Positions 27,080 to 36,485 of a DNA stretch of 64,000 nt are shown here, in pieces; the first letter of the stretch is position 1, and each line of letters begins with the position of its first letter. Made by a program: the position numbers and the translations under genes. A model generated the notes under the pieces. The model was not told the origin of the DNA. It did not search any database and was given only the letters and a program-made list of their open reading frames with translations. The DNA comes from Thalassospira sp. MCCC 1A01428 (lineage in GTDB: Bacteria > Pseudomonadota > Alphaproteobacteria > Rhodospirillales > Thalassospiraceae): positions 22,715 to 86,714 of the forward strand of contig NZ_JFJZ01000020.1 of NCBI RefSeq assembly GCF_002115825.1, written 5' to 3'.

Positions 27080-29160
27080 TAAAATGCCTGACCCAGGCTA
27101 AGATAGATTTGGAAATCGTCATCAATATTTTCACGTTTATCGAGCGGCACAGCAAAATCAAACCGGACCGGGCCAATGGCGGTGTAATACCGTAGGCCAA
27201 GCCCCGTCGCCCACATCAGGCTGACATCTTCGGGTTTCACCCCTTCATAAACATTGCCCCCTTCAACAAACGGCACCAACCCGATGCTATCCGTGATACG
27301 TGCGCGAAATTCCAACCCGGCTTCGATCACCGACCGTCCCCCGATCGGGTCGCCATCCTGGTTAAGCGGCCCGACGGTCTGATATTCGTAACCCCGCACG
27401 GAACCGCCGCCACCCGAATAAAACCGTTTGTTAGACGGCAACGATGATCGATCATCGCCAATGATGCTGCCAATACGGCCACGGCCGGCCAAAACATAAT
27501 GCCCCCTGTCATCGAAAGCATAATATTGCGACCCGTTAAGCGCGATCGAGGTAAACTGTGTGTGCGCCCCGGCAAGGCTGATATAGGGTGAAACGCTAAG
27601 TTCCATCCGGTTGCCTGTCGTCGGATCAAGGGCATTGTTGGTGTTGTCGTGGCGTAAAACACCGCGTAACCCACCCAGGTAAAATTCCTCGTTCGGAGAA
27701 TCGGCACCTGTCAGGTCGGAATATTCAACCGTCACGCCATAGGTCGCCGACCAGTTTTCCCAAAATTCGCGCTCAATCCCGGTAAAGGCATTTGCAAGGT
27801 CACCGTCATAGGCATCGGTGCTATATTTTGTAACTTCGCTTTCCGCGATAAGGGCCTGACGGCGGCGCAAAAACTGGGGTTTTCTAAAACTGGCCGACGC
27901 CCCTTGCTGCAACCCTGATCCTTCCAGTTTCAGGCGCAGTTTTTCACCTTCCCCAAACAGGTTTCGGTGTTCCCAAAAAGCATTGGCACCCGGACCATCC
28001 GCCGTTGAAAAATCTATCCCGCCACCGATCGACCGGTGGTCGCGTTCCTGCACGCGCATTTCAACGGGAATTTCGCCATTTTCATCCACCGGCCCCACCG
28101 GTTTGACAATCACGGAATTAAACAGGTTGGATTCCGCAAGATCACGGCGCGTGGTGGTAACTTCCTGTGGCGAATAAACCTGCCCTTTTCCCCAGCTATG
28201 ATAACCACGAATAAAATCGGCATCGACATCCTGTGCGCCAACTACGCTGATTTTGCCAAAACGCGCCTGTTCACCGGTAATAACTTCGTAAGTCACGCGC
28301 ATGGTTTTTTCGGCGGTATCCGCCAGAACCTTTTTGTTACCAGCCTTGGCGAGCGGATAACCCTGATTACGAAAAACATCGAGAACACTTTGTTCGGCCA
28401 AAATGATCGGGTCGGCCTCGGCACGCATTCCAATCGAAAGATTTGCCGTTTTTAATTCCTCGTCCGTCATCGACCGCGTTTCACGGCTGTCATCAGGATG
28501 AATTATTGTTATTTCGGCATCGGCCAGCAAATAGGGCGTGCCGGTATCGATCCGGTATTCCAGAATAACCGGTTCCGGGGCTGCCTTACTGGCTAATGCC
28601 GGCGAATCCGGGGCTTTATCCTTGTTATCGGATGCCTCTGCTTTACCCGCTTTAACAGCCGTTTTTTTATCGGTATCTGACGTCGGCTCAGGATTTGACG
28701 CATTTTGCGCACCAGTCGGCGCCTCAATTTTATCGCCATCAGGGGTAATGTCGGTTTCGCCATTTGGCAGGCCAATATCAGCATCGCGAATATCATAATT
28801 CACAACCGCATCATAAAAACCAAATGATCGTAAAACACGAACAAACCGTTCAACATCATCGTCCGCACGCCGTTCAAGGCCAGCCCTGGTCGGTGTTGGT
28901 CGTGATTGCAAGCGAATGGCGGTGCTATTTTCCTTAAGCGCGGCTAACAACCGTTCTTCATGAGGGTCCATGCCCTGATAGGTTACAGAATAGGGAATGG
29001 CGCGACCAACATCCTGTGTTGTGGCTGAATCCGCACCGTCACCGAATGGCAGGCTTTCAGTAAAGGAACATGCCGACAGCAGCGATGCCCCGACCCAAAC
29101 CGACAGCATCATCCTTCTTTTTCTGCATCCGCCCGAAAACGGATCAAATCTTTTTGGCAA
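27079..29160 (-). CDS. tamA: Outer-membrane Omp85 protein TamA (autotransporter assembly factor)
   Basis: 693-residue Omp85 protein. N-terminal POTRA-type domains span about 50-345 and a 16-strand barrel about 350-693, with the barrel-lid VRGYEYQTVGP motif and an aromatic C-terminal residue (GQAF). Two oddities: a lipobox-like LLSAC (Cys31) after an RKRR n-region, where TamA usually has a plain signal peptide; and a low-complexity Ala/Lys/Asp-rich insert at about residues 130-195. The start is TTG at 29160, because the later ATG pair (29112/29109) would lose the charged n-region. tamA and tamB are coupled. Confidence 0.88.
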   Translation of the reverse strand: MPKRFDPFSGGCRKRRMMLSVWVGASLLSACSFTESLPFGDGADSATTQDVGRAIPYSVTYQGMDPHEERLLAALKENSTAIRLQSRPTPTRAGLERRADDDVERFVRVLRSFGFYDAVVNYDIRDADIGLPNGETDITPDGDKIEAPTGAQNASNPEPTSDTDKKTAVKAGKAEASDNKDKAPDSPALASKAAPEPVILEYRIDTGTPYLLADAEITIIHPDDSRETRSMTDEELKTANLSIGMRAEADPIILAEQSVLDVFRNQGYPLAKAGNKKVLADTAEKTMRVTYEVITGEQARFGKISVVGAQDVDADFIRGYHSWGKGQVYSPQEVTTTRRDLAESNLFNSVIVKPVGPVDENGEIPVEMRVQERDHRSIGGGIDFSTADGPGANAFWEHRNLFGEGEKLRLKLEGSGLQQGASASFRKPQFLRRRQALIAESEVTKYSTDAYDGDLANAFTGIEREFWENWSATYGVTVEYSDLTGADSPNEEFYLGGLRGVLRHDNTNNALDPTTGNRMELSVSPYISLAGAHTQFTSIALNGSQYYAFDDRGHYVLAGRGRIGSIIGDDRSSLPSNKRFYSGGGGSVRGYEYQTVGPLNQDGDPIGGRSVIEAGLEFRARITDSIGLVPFVEGGNVYEGVKPEDVSLMWATGLGLRYYTAIGPVRFDFAVPLDKRENIDDDFQIYLSLGQAF

Positions 29161-29475
29161 CGCCCCAGTCCCTTTTGTCCCTGTACCCGAAATTGTAATC
29201 CGGTATGTTATACGCAGTGCCGCTGGAAATGTTTCAATATCACTTTGCAGTTCAATGCGAATTCGCGATGGCTACCATTAAAAAATGGCAACCACATGAC
29301 CGTAAATTCAACGCTATTGTGCGTAACCTGTTACCAGAACACCGTCACTAATGCTGATATTTAACACAGCAATGTGTTACAGGCTAATGATCGAAAATAT
29401 ATAGTCATTCCAGTTATCGCAGTCAGGCGTTTTCGTGCAACGACTGTCACTGTATCGGGCCAGAAGGTTTCTTTT
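29161..29475. other. Divergent promoter region between tamA and the GNAT-ATP-grasp gene
   Basis: No gene supported. It contains a 10-bp perfect palindrome GCGAATTCGC (29257-29266) and a short inverted repeat CCATT/AATGG around 29275-29290, possible operator material, and must hold both promoters. Confidence 0.5.
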
Positions 29476-31437
29476 ATGCCACATTCACAAACTACCCCGA
29501 TTGTTGTACGTACCGCGCAAAAAGCTGATATTGACGGGCTATGCGCCATCGAAGAGGCCGTTTTCACAACCGACCGCATGAAACGCGCGACATTTTCGCG
29601 ATTTTTACGCCAACCCACCGCGCGGGTTCTGGTTGCGGATGCCGGAGAGGATGGCGTTGTCGGTTATGGCATGTTGCTCTTACGCTCAGGCAGTGGCACG
29701 GCACGTATTTATTCGCTGGCCATTTCCGAAAACTGGCGTGGCAAGGGTTTGGGAACACAGCTTCTGGCCGGGCTGGAAAGTGTCGCAATCGAGGCTGGTT
29801 GCGACAAGATGCGCCTGGAAGTGCGCGACGACAACCATTCCGCCCGTGCCATTTATGAACGACATGGCTATATCGACGTCGCCCTTTTGCCCGATTATTA
29901 TGAAGACGGTGAAAACGGCAAACGCATGGAACGCCATTTATTTGATGCGACGTCGCAACTTTCGCCCGCCGTTTCAACTGGTGCACCGCTTATTCTGGTC
30001 GACCATTTGCGCGACCTACCGTTTAACGTGGCCGGTGCGCGGGTAATGAAGGTGCGCGATTACCTTGCCCTTGACCATGGCATTCGCAATCGCCGGGTGA
30101 TTAACCTGTGCCATTCCTATGAATATTTGTCGCGCGGGTATTATTGCAGCCTTTTGGCCGCAGCACGCAGCGAACGCGTGATCCCCGAAGCCGACGTATT
30201 ACTGGATTTAAACTGGAAGCGACTGCAAAAAACTGCCCGCGCACAAATTGGCCCCATGATTGCCGATGCGCTTAACAAACCCGGTGCCGAACGACCCGAC
30301 CATATAGATGTTTATTTTGGCCGAACCACCGATAAACGCTTTCGCGACCTTGCCCAGCGCGCGTTTGACCAGTTTCGCTGCCCGATTTTGCGGCTGCATT
30401 TAAATGCAGGTGATAAAAAGCTGTTGCGCGAAATAGAGGCCCCATCGCTTCATCATCTTGATGCCAGCGAAATGCCCGCATTTGAAATCGCCCTGAAAGC
30501 CTATTTGCGTGGCCGGGTGCGCAAGCCGTCTCATGGGCGGGCACCCACTGCGCTTGTCGCCATTCTGTACGATCCCGACGAAATCCTGCCACCATCCGAT
30601 AGCGATGCGTTGGCAAACTTTGTACAGGCTGCCGCCGATCTTGGCGCGCGGGCAGAACTGATAACGGCAAAGGATTTTCATCATTTATCTGAATTCGATG
30701 CCTTGTTGATCCGCGAGACCACAGCCCTGGACCACCACACTTACCGGTTTGCCAAACGGGCACGCAAGGAAGGCATCCCCGTAATTGACGATCCCGACTC
30801 AATCCTGCGCTGTACCAACAAGGTGTATCTGGCTGAATTGTTAAGGACCCATCATATCCCCGCCCCGCGCAGTGCGATTTTTGATAAACGCCGGATCGAC
30901 GAAATTGGCAGCCAGTTTAACTTTCCCAGTGTCCTGAAAGTTCCGGACGGGTGTTTTTCACGTGGTGTTCGCAAAGTGACCTCGCGCGAGAATTTGCATC
31001 AGATCGCCGGAGAAATGTTCAAAAATTCCGAATTGCTGGTGATACAGGAATATGTCGAAACCACGTTTGACTGGCGGATTGGGGTTTTGGGCGGCGAACC
31101 GCTTTATGCCAGCCGCTATTTCATGGCACCCGGTCATTGGCAGATCGTAAAACATGAAGATGACGGCAAAAACTACGAAGAAGGCGGGTTTGAAACCGTT
31201 CCGGTCGAGGAAGCCCCGGCCGATATCGTATCAACCGCCCTTTCTGCCGCACGATTGATGGGCAACGGCCTTTATGGTGTAGACATCAAGGAAACGCCCT
31301 ATGGCCCCATGATTATCGAAGTAAACGATAATCCCAGCATTGATGGCGGGGTAGAAGATGCGGTGATTGGCATGGATTTATATCGCCGGATCATTGCCCA
31401 CCTGCTAGGCCAGATTGCCCAGCCCTGGACATTATAG
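29476..31437 (+). CDS. GNAT acetyltransferase - RLAN - RimK-like ATP-grasp fusion
   Basis: 653-residue three-part protein. Residues about 10-165 are a GNAT domain with the acetyl-CoA loop NWRGKGLGTQLL (86-97). Residues about 175-340 match the RimK-like N-terminal (RLAN) domain. Residues about 400-645 are an ATP-grasp ligase with VLKVPDGCFSRGVRKV, the nucleotide loop VIQEYV and the metal-binding IIEVNDNPSID. RimK-like ligases add amino acids to a carboxylate. Start is ATG 29476 with AAGG upstream. The convergent neighbour is a GNAT-C39 peptidase protein of the same family pair. The likely role is acetylation and amino-acid ligation on a peptide; the substrate is unknown. Confidence 0.85.
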   Translation: MPHSQTTPIVVRTAQKADIDGLCAIEEAVFTTDRMKRATFSRFLRQPTARVLVADAGEDGVVGYGMLLLRSGSGTARIYSLAISENWRGKGLGTQLLAGLESVAIEAGCDKMRLEVRDDNHSARAIYERHGYIDVALLPDYYEDGENGKRMERHLFDATSQLSPAVSTGAPLILVDHLRDLPFNVAGARVMKVRDYLALDHGIRNRRVINLCHSYEYLSRGYYCSLLAAARSERVIPEADVLLDLNWKRLQKTARAQIGPMIADALNKPGAERPDHIDVYFGRTTDKRFRDLAQRAFDQFRCPILRLHLNAGDKKLLREIEAPSLHHLDASEMPAFEIALKAYLRGRVRKPSHGRAPTALVAILYDPDEILPPSDSDALANFVQAAADLGARAELITAKDFHHLSEFDALLIRETTALDHHTYRFAKRARKEGIPVIDDPDSILRCTNKVYLAELLRTHHIPAPRSAIFDKRRIDEIGSQFNFPSVLKVPDGCFSRGVRKVTSRENLHQIAGEMFKNSELLVIQEYVETTFDWRIGVLGGEPLYASRYFMAPGHWQIVKHEDDGKNYEEGGFETVPVEEAPADIVSTALSAARLMGNGLYGVDIKETPYGPMIIEVNDNPSIDGGVEDAVIGMDLYRRIIAHLLGQIAQPWTL

Positions 31438-31464
31438 ACCAATCCACAAACACCTGCTTTAAGG

Positions 31465-31508
31465 CCCCTGCCATAAACAGCTATCGCCAGATAGTGGCAG
31501 GGGTTTTA
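31465..31508. terminator. Terminator between convergent ATP-grasp and C39 genes
   Basis: CCCCTGCCA (31465-31473) pairs with TGGCAGGGG (31495-31503), with a smaller CTAT/ATAG stem inside, and is followed by TTTTATTTT. It ends the plus-strand gene. Confidence 0.8.
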
Positions 31509-32615
31509 TTTTGGCATGTTGATAAAAACAGCAGCCTGCAATTTGGACCTGCCATAACGCGCCATCAAATCAAATTCATGACGCAGGATCGGCACCGAAA
31601 CACAATCGCTGCCATTGTAGGGTTCGTCATCCTCGCCAATGTCGGGGTCGGTGACATAAACAAACCGGTCATCAAAACCAGACACCACAACCCAGTGCGG
31701 AATTTTATCACCGTAAATGCGATACTGGCTGATCAGAACCAGTGCCATTTGCCCATTGCTGCTATGGCGTTCAATTTCATCAATGCCAAACGCGCCTGCC
31801 GTAACCGGGATACCCGCCTTTGCAGCCTGATCCGTAAAATCATGATGCACCAGTTCAACCACTTTACGGTTTTCAGGCTTGCGCACCGTATCAACAAATA
31901 ATGGTCCTTCACGCGATACCAGCACCTGCGCACCAAAACCGCGCCGATACGCCGCCAATGCCAGCCCCAACGGCCCGCAACCGCCATGCCCCGATGTCAT
32001 GAAAATGGTGGTGGCTTCACGCCAGATCGCAATTTCGCTACGACGGTCCATTTCAATGGCCGGGTTCAACGCATTCATCGCCATCATTAACGATGCCGGG
32101 CCACAGGTGAACGGCAAAGTTTGATGGTAAAAATGCAAGGGAGACGGACGGTGCATTAATTGCGGAACCAGCACCTTTTCCATCCGCAAGGCAGGGCTAT
32201 GATCGGGGAAATAATCAGGATACAGGGCAAATTCCTGATAGCCGTTTTTACGATACAATGAAATTGCTGCATCATTCTGCGGATGAACTTCAAGGCGCAG
32301 CATCGGCGCACCAAAATCCAGTGTGGCCTCTTCAGCGTGCCTCAGTAACATCTGCCCGATGCCCGCACGCTGAAAGGCCGGGGCCACCGCCATGCTGTAT
32401 AAACGCGCCAATGCCGTATTGCGGCGATAAATCACCACAACATAGGCAATCACGACATCGGAACAAACCGCCACCCAAAAACCGGCCGTCGCACTGGCGA
32501 TGAAATGCCGCATCGTCCGACGCGACATTCGATCCTGGTCAAAACAGATATTTTCGATACGCACCAGGTCGGCAAGGTCAACATCCGTTGCAGGGCGCAA
32601 AACGGTATCAGACAT
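31506..32615 (-). CDS. GNAT acetyltransferase - C39-like (DUF3335) peptidase fusion
   Basis: 369-residue protein with a GNAT domain (about 5-150, acetyl-CoA loop AFQRAGIGQMLLRHAE) and a papain-like C39 domain. Catalytic residues are visible: Cys in LPFTCGPASLMMAMNAL (near 172), His in KIPHWVVVSGFDD, and Asp in YVTDPDIG. Its GNAT half resembles that of the facing ATP-grasp protein (both have an ALxPDYxxD segment before the domain junction). Start is ATG 32615; an upstream in-frame GTG/ATT extension is not needed. The C39 half probably cleaves a peptide after a Gly-type site or removes a tag. No leader-peptide precursor gene is evident next to it. Confidence 0.82.
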   Translation of the reverse strand: MSDTVLRPATDVDLADLVRIENICFDQDRMSRRTMRHFIASATAGFWVAVCSDVVIAYVVVIYRRNTALARLYSMAVAPAFQRAGIGQMLLRHAEEATLDFGAPMLRLEVHPQNDAAISLYRKNGYQEFALYPDYFPDHSPALRMEKVLVPQLMHRPSPLHFYHQTLPFTCGPASLMMAMNALNPAIEMDRRSEIAIWREATTIFMTSGHGGCGPLGLALAAYRRGFGAQVLVSREGPLFVDTVRKPENRKVVELVHHDFTDQAAKAGIPVTAGAFGIDEIERHSSNGQMALVLISQYRIYGDKIPHWVVVSGFDDRFVYVTDPDIGEDDEPYNGSDCVSVPILRHEFDLMARYGRSKLQAAVFINMPK

Positions 32616-32723
32616 ACACTTTAAACCCACAATCATCAGGGGTTTCGCACAAAAACAATGGCGATATTCCGGTTGCGAAACACGGCATATTGCCTCTGAA
32701 GCCCTGCCGTTGAACAGTGCAAT

Positions 32724-34460
32724 TTACGCAATACGGCACGGCGTTAGCGCCGCCGGGTCCAGTTTGGATAGCGCATCATATTGCGATAAAAAAACCTGCC
32801 CGGCCAATTCATCAACAAAACCGCTAGGTGCCAAACGATCCATCACCGGGCCTTTGACTTCGGATAAATGAAACATTACCCCGGCATCGCGCAAGCGCGC
32901 ATTTATTTCACGCAAACTTTCAAGGCCGCTGGCATCAATTTCATTAATCGCCGAACACATCAACACCACATGTTTCAATACGGTATTTTCCGCAATCAAC
33001 GCGTAAATCCGATCTTCAAGAAACCGGCAATTGGCAAAATACAGGCTTTCATCGGGGCGCACGGTCAAAACCGATGTTCCCGTGGCCACATCATGGCGCA
33101 AAATATTGCGGAAATGCTCTGTCCCGGGCACCTGGCCTACCACGGCAATATGCGGGCGGCTGGTGCGATGCAAATACAGCATCAGCGACACCACAACCCC
33201 ACCCATAATGCCAGGTTCGATCCCCAGAAACAACGTCAGTACAATGGTCACCATCATCGCGCCAAAATCGGCCCGCGAATAACGCCAGATGTGAATAATC
33301 GTTTTAAGGTCAACCAGTGTTAACACCGCCACAATAATAGTAGCCGCCAATGTGGCCTGGGGCAGATAATACAAAACCGGGGTTAAAAACACTGTCGCCC
33401 CGGCAATACCAACCGCGGTCATTAAACCGGCAGCAGGTGTTTGTGCCCCGGCATCAAAATTAACCATCGAACGGGCAAAGCCGCCGGTAACCGGCAAGCC
33501 CCCGGCAAAACCGGCACCCAGATTGGCCATTCCCAGCGCGATCAGTTCCTGGTCAGGGCGAATGCGCTGCCGCCGTTTTACCGCCAGCGTCTGGGCCACC
33601 GATATGGTTTCAACAAAACCGATCACGCTGATCAAAAGGGCGGGCAACGCCAGTTGACGCCACAAATCGGGGTTAAAAGACGGCGCGGAAAATGCCGGGA
33701 AACCTTGGGGAATGGTACCAACAATTTTAACACCCTCCGCCGCCAGATCGAAATACCAGCTCGCCAGCGTGGTAATAATAACGGCCAACACCGGCCCGGC
33801 CCGAACCACAAAAGTCGCCCAAACACCGGCTATGCCCAACCGGCACAAAACACGCCGCAGACCGCTTCGCACCCAGAACAAAAAACCAAGGCAGCCAAAC
33901 CCCAAAAATGCGGTCAGGACATTCACCTTATCCGCGTGCGACACCAATCCCGCAAGAATCTCGGGCAAATTGCCGTCGGTTTTGGGCAAACCAACCAAAT
34001 GACGTACCTGCCCCACCGCAATCAAAATGCCAGATGCACTGACAAAGCCGGAAATAACCGGATGGCTTAAAAAATTGGCGATAAACCCCAATCGGAACAG
34101 GCCCATTGCCAGCAACATAACCGCCGAAATGATTGCAAGGGTCATGGCGGCTAAAACCGGGCTTACCCCGGCAGGCAAATGCACAGCGCCAATAATCGAA
34201 GCCGTCATCAGGGAAATAAGGGCAACCGGACCAACCGCCAATGTCGCCGACGTGCCAAAAATGGCATAAGCGACCAGCGGCAAAATACTGGCATATAGTC
34301 CAACCTCAGGCGGCAATCCTGCAAGCATGGCATAGGCCAGACTTTGCGGAACCAGCATGATGGAAACAATAACCGCCGCGATAAAATCATTGACGGCGGT
34401 CTGCCGGTTATAATGCCGGCCCCAATCCAGAATGGGGAAAAAACGGGAAAGCGGGCGCAA
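32724..34460 (-). CDS. SulP-family anion permease with STAS domain
   Basis: 578-residue SLC26/SulP transporter. The membrane part (about 25-410) begins AVIVSIMLVPQSLAYAMLAGLPPEVGLYASILP, the classic SulP signature in pieces (VPQSLAYAMLAGLPPEVGLY near 37-56). The C-terminal STAS domain (about 440-560) has the CSAINEIDASGLESL strand-helix. It may import sulfate or bicarbonate. Start is TTG 34460, supported by AGGA seven bases upstream and by the absence of an in-frame ATG near the expected start. It is on the same strand as, and downstream of, sulfur-oxidation genes, suggesting export or import of sulfur oxyanions. Confidence 0.85.
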   Translation of the reverse strand: MRPLSRFFPILDWGRHYNRQTAVNDFIAAVIVSIMLVPQSLAYAMLAGLPPEVGLYASILPLVAYAIFGTSATLAVGPVALISLMTASIIGAVHLPAGVSPVLAAMTLAIISAVMLLAMGLFRLGFIANFLSHPVISGFVSASGILIAVGQVRHLVGLPKTDGNLPEILAGLVSHADKVNVLTAFLGFGCLGFLFWVRSGLRRVLCRLGIAGVWATFVVRAGPVLAVIITTLASWYFDLAAEGVKIVGTIPQGFPAFSAPSFNPDLWRQLALPALLISVIGFVETISVAQTLAVKRRQRIRPDQELIALGMANLGAGFAGGLPVTGGFARSMVNFDAGAQTPAAGLMTAVGIAGATVFLTPVLYYLPQATLAATIIVAVLTLVDLKTIIHIWRYSRADFGAMMVTIVLTLFLGIEPGIMGGVVVSLMLYLHRTSRPHIAVVGQVPGTEHFRNILRHDVATGTSVLTVRPDESLYFANCRFLEDRIYALIAENTVLKHVVLMCSAINEIDASGLESLREINARLRDAGVMFHLSEVKGPVMDRLAPSGFVDELAGQVFLSQYDALSKLDPAALTPCRIA

Positions 34461-34563
34461 ATTTCATTCCTTTATCAGGGTGTTTACCTGCCGGTCTCCG
34501 TTCTCGCCATTTTCGCTGTTGCCCATATTGCATCGCCACACTTTGCCAGAATGATTGCAATCA

Positions 34564-34591
34564 AAACAGGGTGCCCGCAGACACCCTGTTT
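34564..34591 (-). terminator. Intrinsic terminator after the DUF442 phosphatase gene
   Basis: AAACAGGGTG (34564-34573) pairs with CACCCTGTTT (34582-34591); on the minus strand a TTTTG run follows. It separates the sulfur genes from sulP. Confidence 0.75.
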
Positions 34592-34671
34592 CCGTTCGGG
34601 CCCGACCGCATCCAGCATGCCCCAAAGCGGTGACATTGCGTGTCTGCCCGGCCCGAAATAATGGCTATATT

Positions 34672-35085
34672 CTAGCGGCGTGCATCGATCCGCGGGGCCA
34701 GGCCTACCATGTCATAACCGGCATTGGCAGCAGCGGTGACAATTTCTGGCGTGGTCATTTTATCGGCACTGGCAAGCGACCACAAAATGGTGCAGCGCGT
34801 ACCGGTACGGCAATACGCGAAAACAGGTTTGGCAGCATTGGCAAGCGCAGTAGCAAAGGCATCTGCGTCACTGTCCTGAACATTGCCGCTAACAACAGGT
34901 AAAAATACTGTTTCAAGACCACACTGTGTTGCCTTGGCGCTTATTTCGTCAAAGGATGGCTGACCGGGATCTTCCTGATCGGGGCGATTGCACATGATCG
35001 TTTTAAAACCCGCCTCGGCAATGGCAGGGATTGCTTCAAGCGGTACTTGCGGCGATACGGTCAGATCATCACTCAGACGTTTCAT
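34672..35085 (-). CDS. DUF442/TIGR01244-family phosphatase-like protein
   Basis: 137-residue protein of the beta-lactamase-hydrolase-like phosphatase group. The P-loop-like catalytic segment YCRTGTRC is at residues 91-98 (Cys92). The same domain is fused to an ETHE1 dioxygenase in the Blh protein of sulfide-responsive operons and can have rhodanese-type sulfur-transfer function. Here the ETHE1-like gene is the next gene upstream, so it is the split version. Start is ATG 35085. Confidence 0.82.
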   Translation of the reverse strand: MKRLSDDLTVSPQVPLEAIPAIAEAGFKTIMCNRPDQEDPGQPSFDEISAKATQCGLETVFLPVVSGNVQDSDADAFATALANAAKPVFAYCRTGTRCTILWSLASADKMTTPEIVTAAANAGYDMVGLAPRIDARR

Positions 35086-35127
35086 AATATGGCATCCGTT
35101 TTTGTTAAATGACTGCCGCAAATATCC

Positions 35128-36033
35128 TTACAGAACATCCAGCGGCACCTTGATATAACGGATGCCATTATCTTCGGCTGGTGGCAACTCCCCGGCGCGC
35201 ATATTTACCTGAACAGATGGCAAAATTAACCGGGGCATGCCCAATGTTGCGTCGCGATCAGTGCGCATGCGCACAAATTCTTCCTCGGTGACATCCTCGT
35301 TTAAATGAATATTGTTGGCTCGTTCGGCCGCAACGGTTGTTTCCCAGCAATATTCATCGCGCCCCGATGCCTTGTAATCGTGGCACATGAACATGCGGGT
35401 TTCGCCCGGCAAGGCCAGCAACCGCCGGGCCGAACGATATAACATATGCGCATCCCCACCCGGAAAATCACAACGTGCAGAGCCATAATCAGGCATGAAC
35501 AATGTATCGCCAACAAACACGGCATCCCCAATCAGATAGGACATGCAGGCGGGTGTATGCCCCGGTGTGTGAATTGCACGGCCCTGCAAGGAACCAATAT
35601 CAAACTGGTCGCCATCATTGAACAACCTGTCAAACTGGCGACCATCACGGGCAAATTCGGTTCCGGCATTAAATATTTTGCCGAACGTATCCTGCACGAC
35701 AGTAATTTGCGCACCAATCGCCATGCTGCCGCCCAGTTTTTCCTTCAAATACGGTGCCGCCGATAAATGATCGGCATGAACGTGGGTTTCCAAAATCCAG
35801 TGCACTGTCAGATTATGATCCCGGACATAGATTATCATCGCATCAGCCGAAGCATGGCTGGTCCGTCCAGCCGCCGGGTCATAATCAAGCACACTGTCAA
35901 CAATTGCGCAGGCCAGCGACGACGGGTCACACACCACATAACTGACCGTAAATGTGGCCTGATCAAAAAAAGCCGTCACAACCGGACTTGGCGACGTCGT
36001 TTCACCTGCCGTCTGCACCGGATCGATTGTCAT
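35128..36033 (-). CDS. MBL-fold persulfide dioxygenase-like protein (ETHE1/Blh type)
   Basis: 301-residue metallo-beta-lactamase-fold protein with THVHADHLSAA at residues 83-93 and downstream ligand His/Asp in HTPGHTPACMSYLIGD and VFVGDTLFMPDYG. The GDTLFxPDxGxARCDFPGG segment is typical of ETHE1-like glutathione persulfide dioxygenases, which oxidise persulfide sulfur to sulfite. Start is ATG 36033 with AGGAG; it overlaps the DUF2892 stop by 4 bp. It works with the DUF442 protein and possibly a sulfide:quinone reductase, which is absent from this window. Confidence 0.85.
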   Translation of the reverse strand: MTIDPVQTAGETTSPSPVVTAFFDQATFTVSYVVCDPSSLACAIVDSVLDYDPAAGRTSHASADAMIIYVRDHNLTVHWILETHVHADHLSAAPYLKEKLGGSMAIGAQITVVQDTFGKIFNAGTEFARDGRQFDRLFNDGDQFDIGSLQGRAIHTPGHTPACMSYLIGDAVFVGDTLFMPDYGSARCDFPGGDAHMLYRSARRLLALPGETRMFMCHDYKASGRDEYCWETTVAAERANNIHLNEDVTEEEFVRMRTDRDATLGMPRLILPSVQVNMRAGELPPAEDNGIRYIKVPLDVL

Positions 36034-36281
36034 TTTACGGCTCCTGTCGGTTTTGCGCCCCCGCCGGTTTTGCAGGTCCGGATGCCAAACATCCAGTATG
36101 CAGGGCAAAACCGAAAAATCGCCGTTATGGCCAAAACCGCACCAACCAGCAGCGACAGCCACGCATAGCCACCCATTGCGGCCATAACGCCGGTTTCACC
36201 GGCTAATACAAACGGCAACACCAGCAACACAATTCCGGCAACAAGGCGCACGGTTCGATCCAGACTTCCAAGATTAGTCAT
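36030..36281 (-). CDS. DUF2892 small membrane protein
   Basis: 83-residue protein with two hydrophobic helices (about 15-33 and 38-57) and the family's CPAYWMFGIRTC end, Cys residues included. DUF2892 is often fused to, or beside, rhodanese domains (YgaP). ATG 36281 is chosen because GGAGG lies just before it; the earlier ATG at 36293 contains that GGAGG within its own second codons. It is first in the DUF2892-MBL-DUF442 operon, coupled by ATGA. Confidence 0.8.
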   Translation of the reverse strand: MTNLGSLDRTVRLVAGIVLLVLPFVLAGETGVMAAMGGYAWLSLLVGAVLAITAIFRFCPAYWMFGIRTCKTGGGAKPTGAVK

Positions 36282-36485
36282 TAGAGCCTCCATTCATTGA
36301 GTTGGTTATTTTTTATATTATTAAATTATGTTTTACAAATGTTATTTACTCAATTTTTCGTGTGGAATATGTAATGGCTCCAGTTTTCAAATCGGGCCCC
36401 TGCCCTGACCAATGTTTTTATCCCGGTTGCGGGAACATCTACCCCATGCTAGCCGTATTACGGTTTCGCATCTGGAGATTGGTCT

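Noticed and set aside
29374..29475. N-terminal extension of the GNAT-ATP-grasp protein
   Set aside because: The extra residues match no domain and ATG 29476 has a suitable upstream AAGG.
36294..36485. TPP riboswitch before tenA
   Set aside because: I found no CUGAGA or ACCUGAUCUGG-like core elements in the leader.
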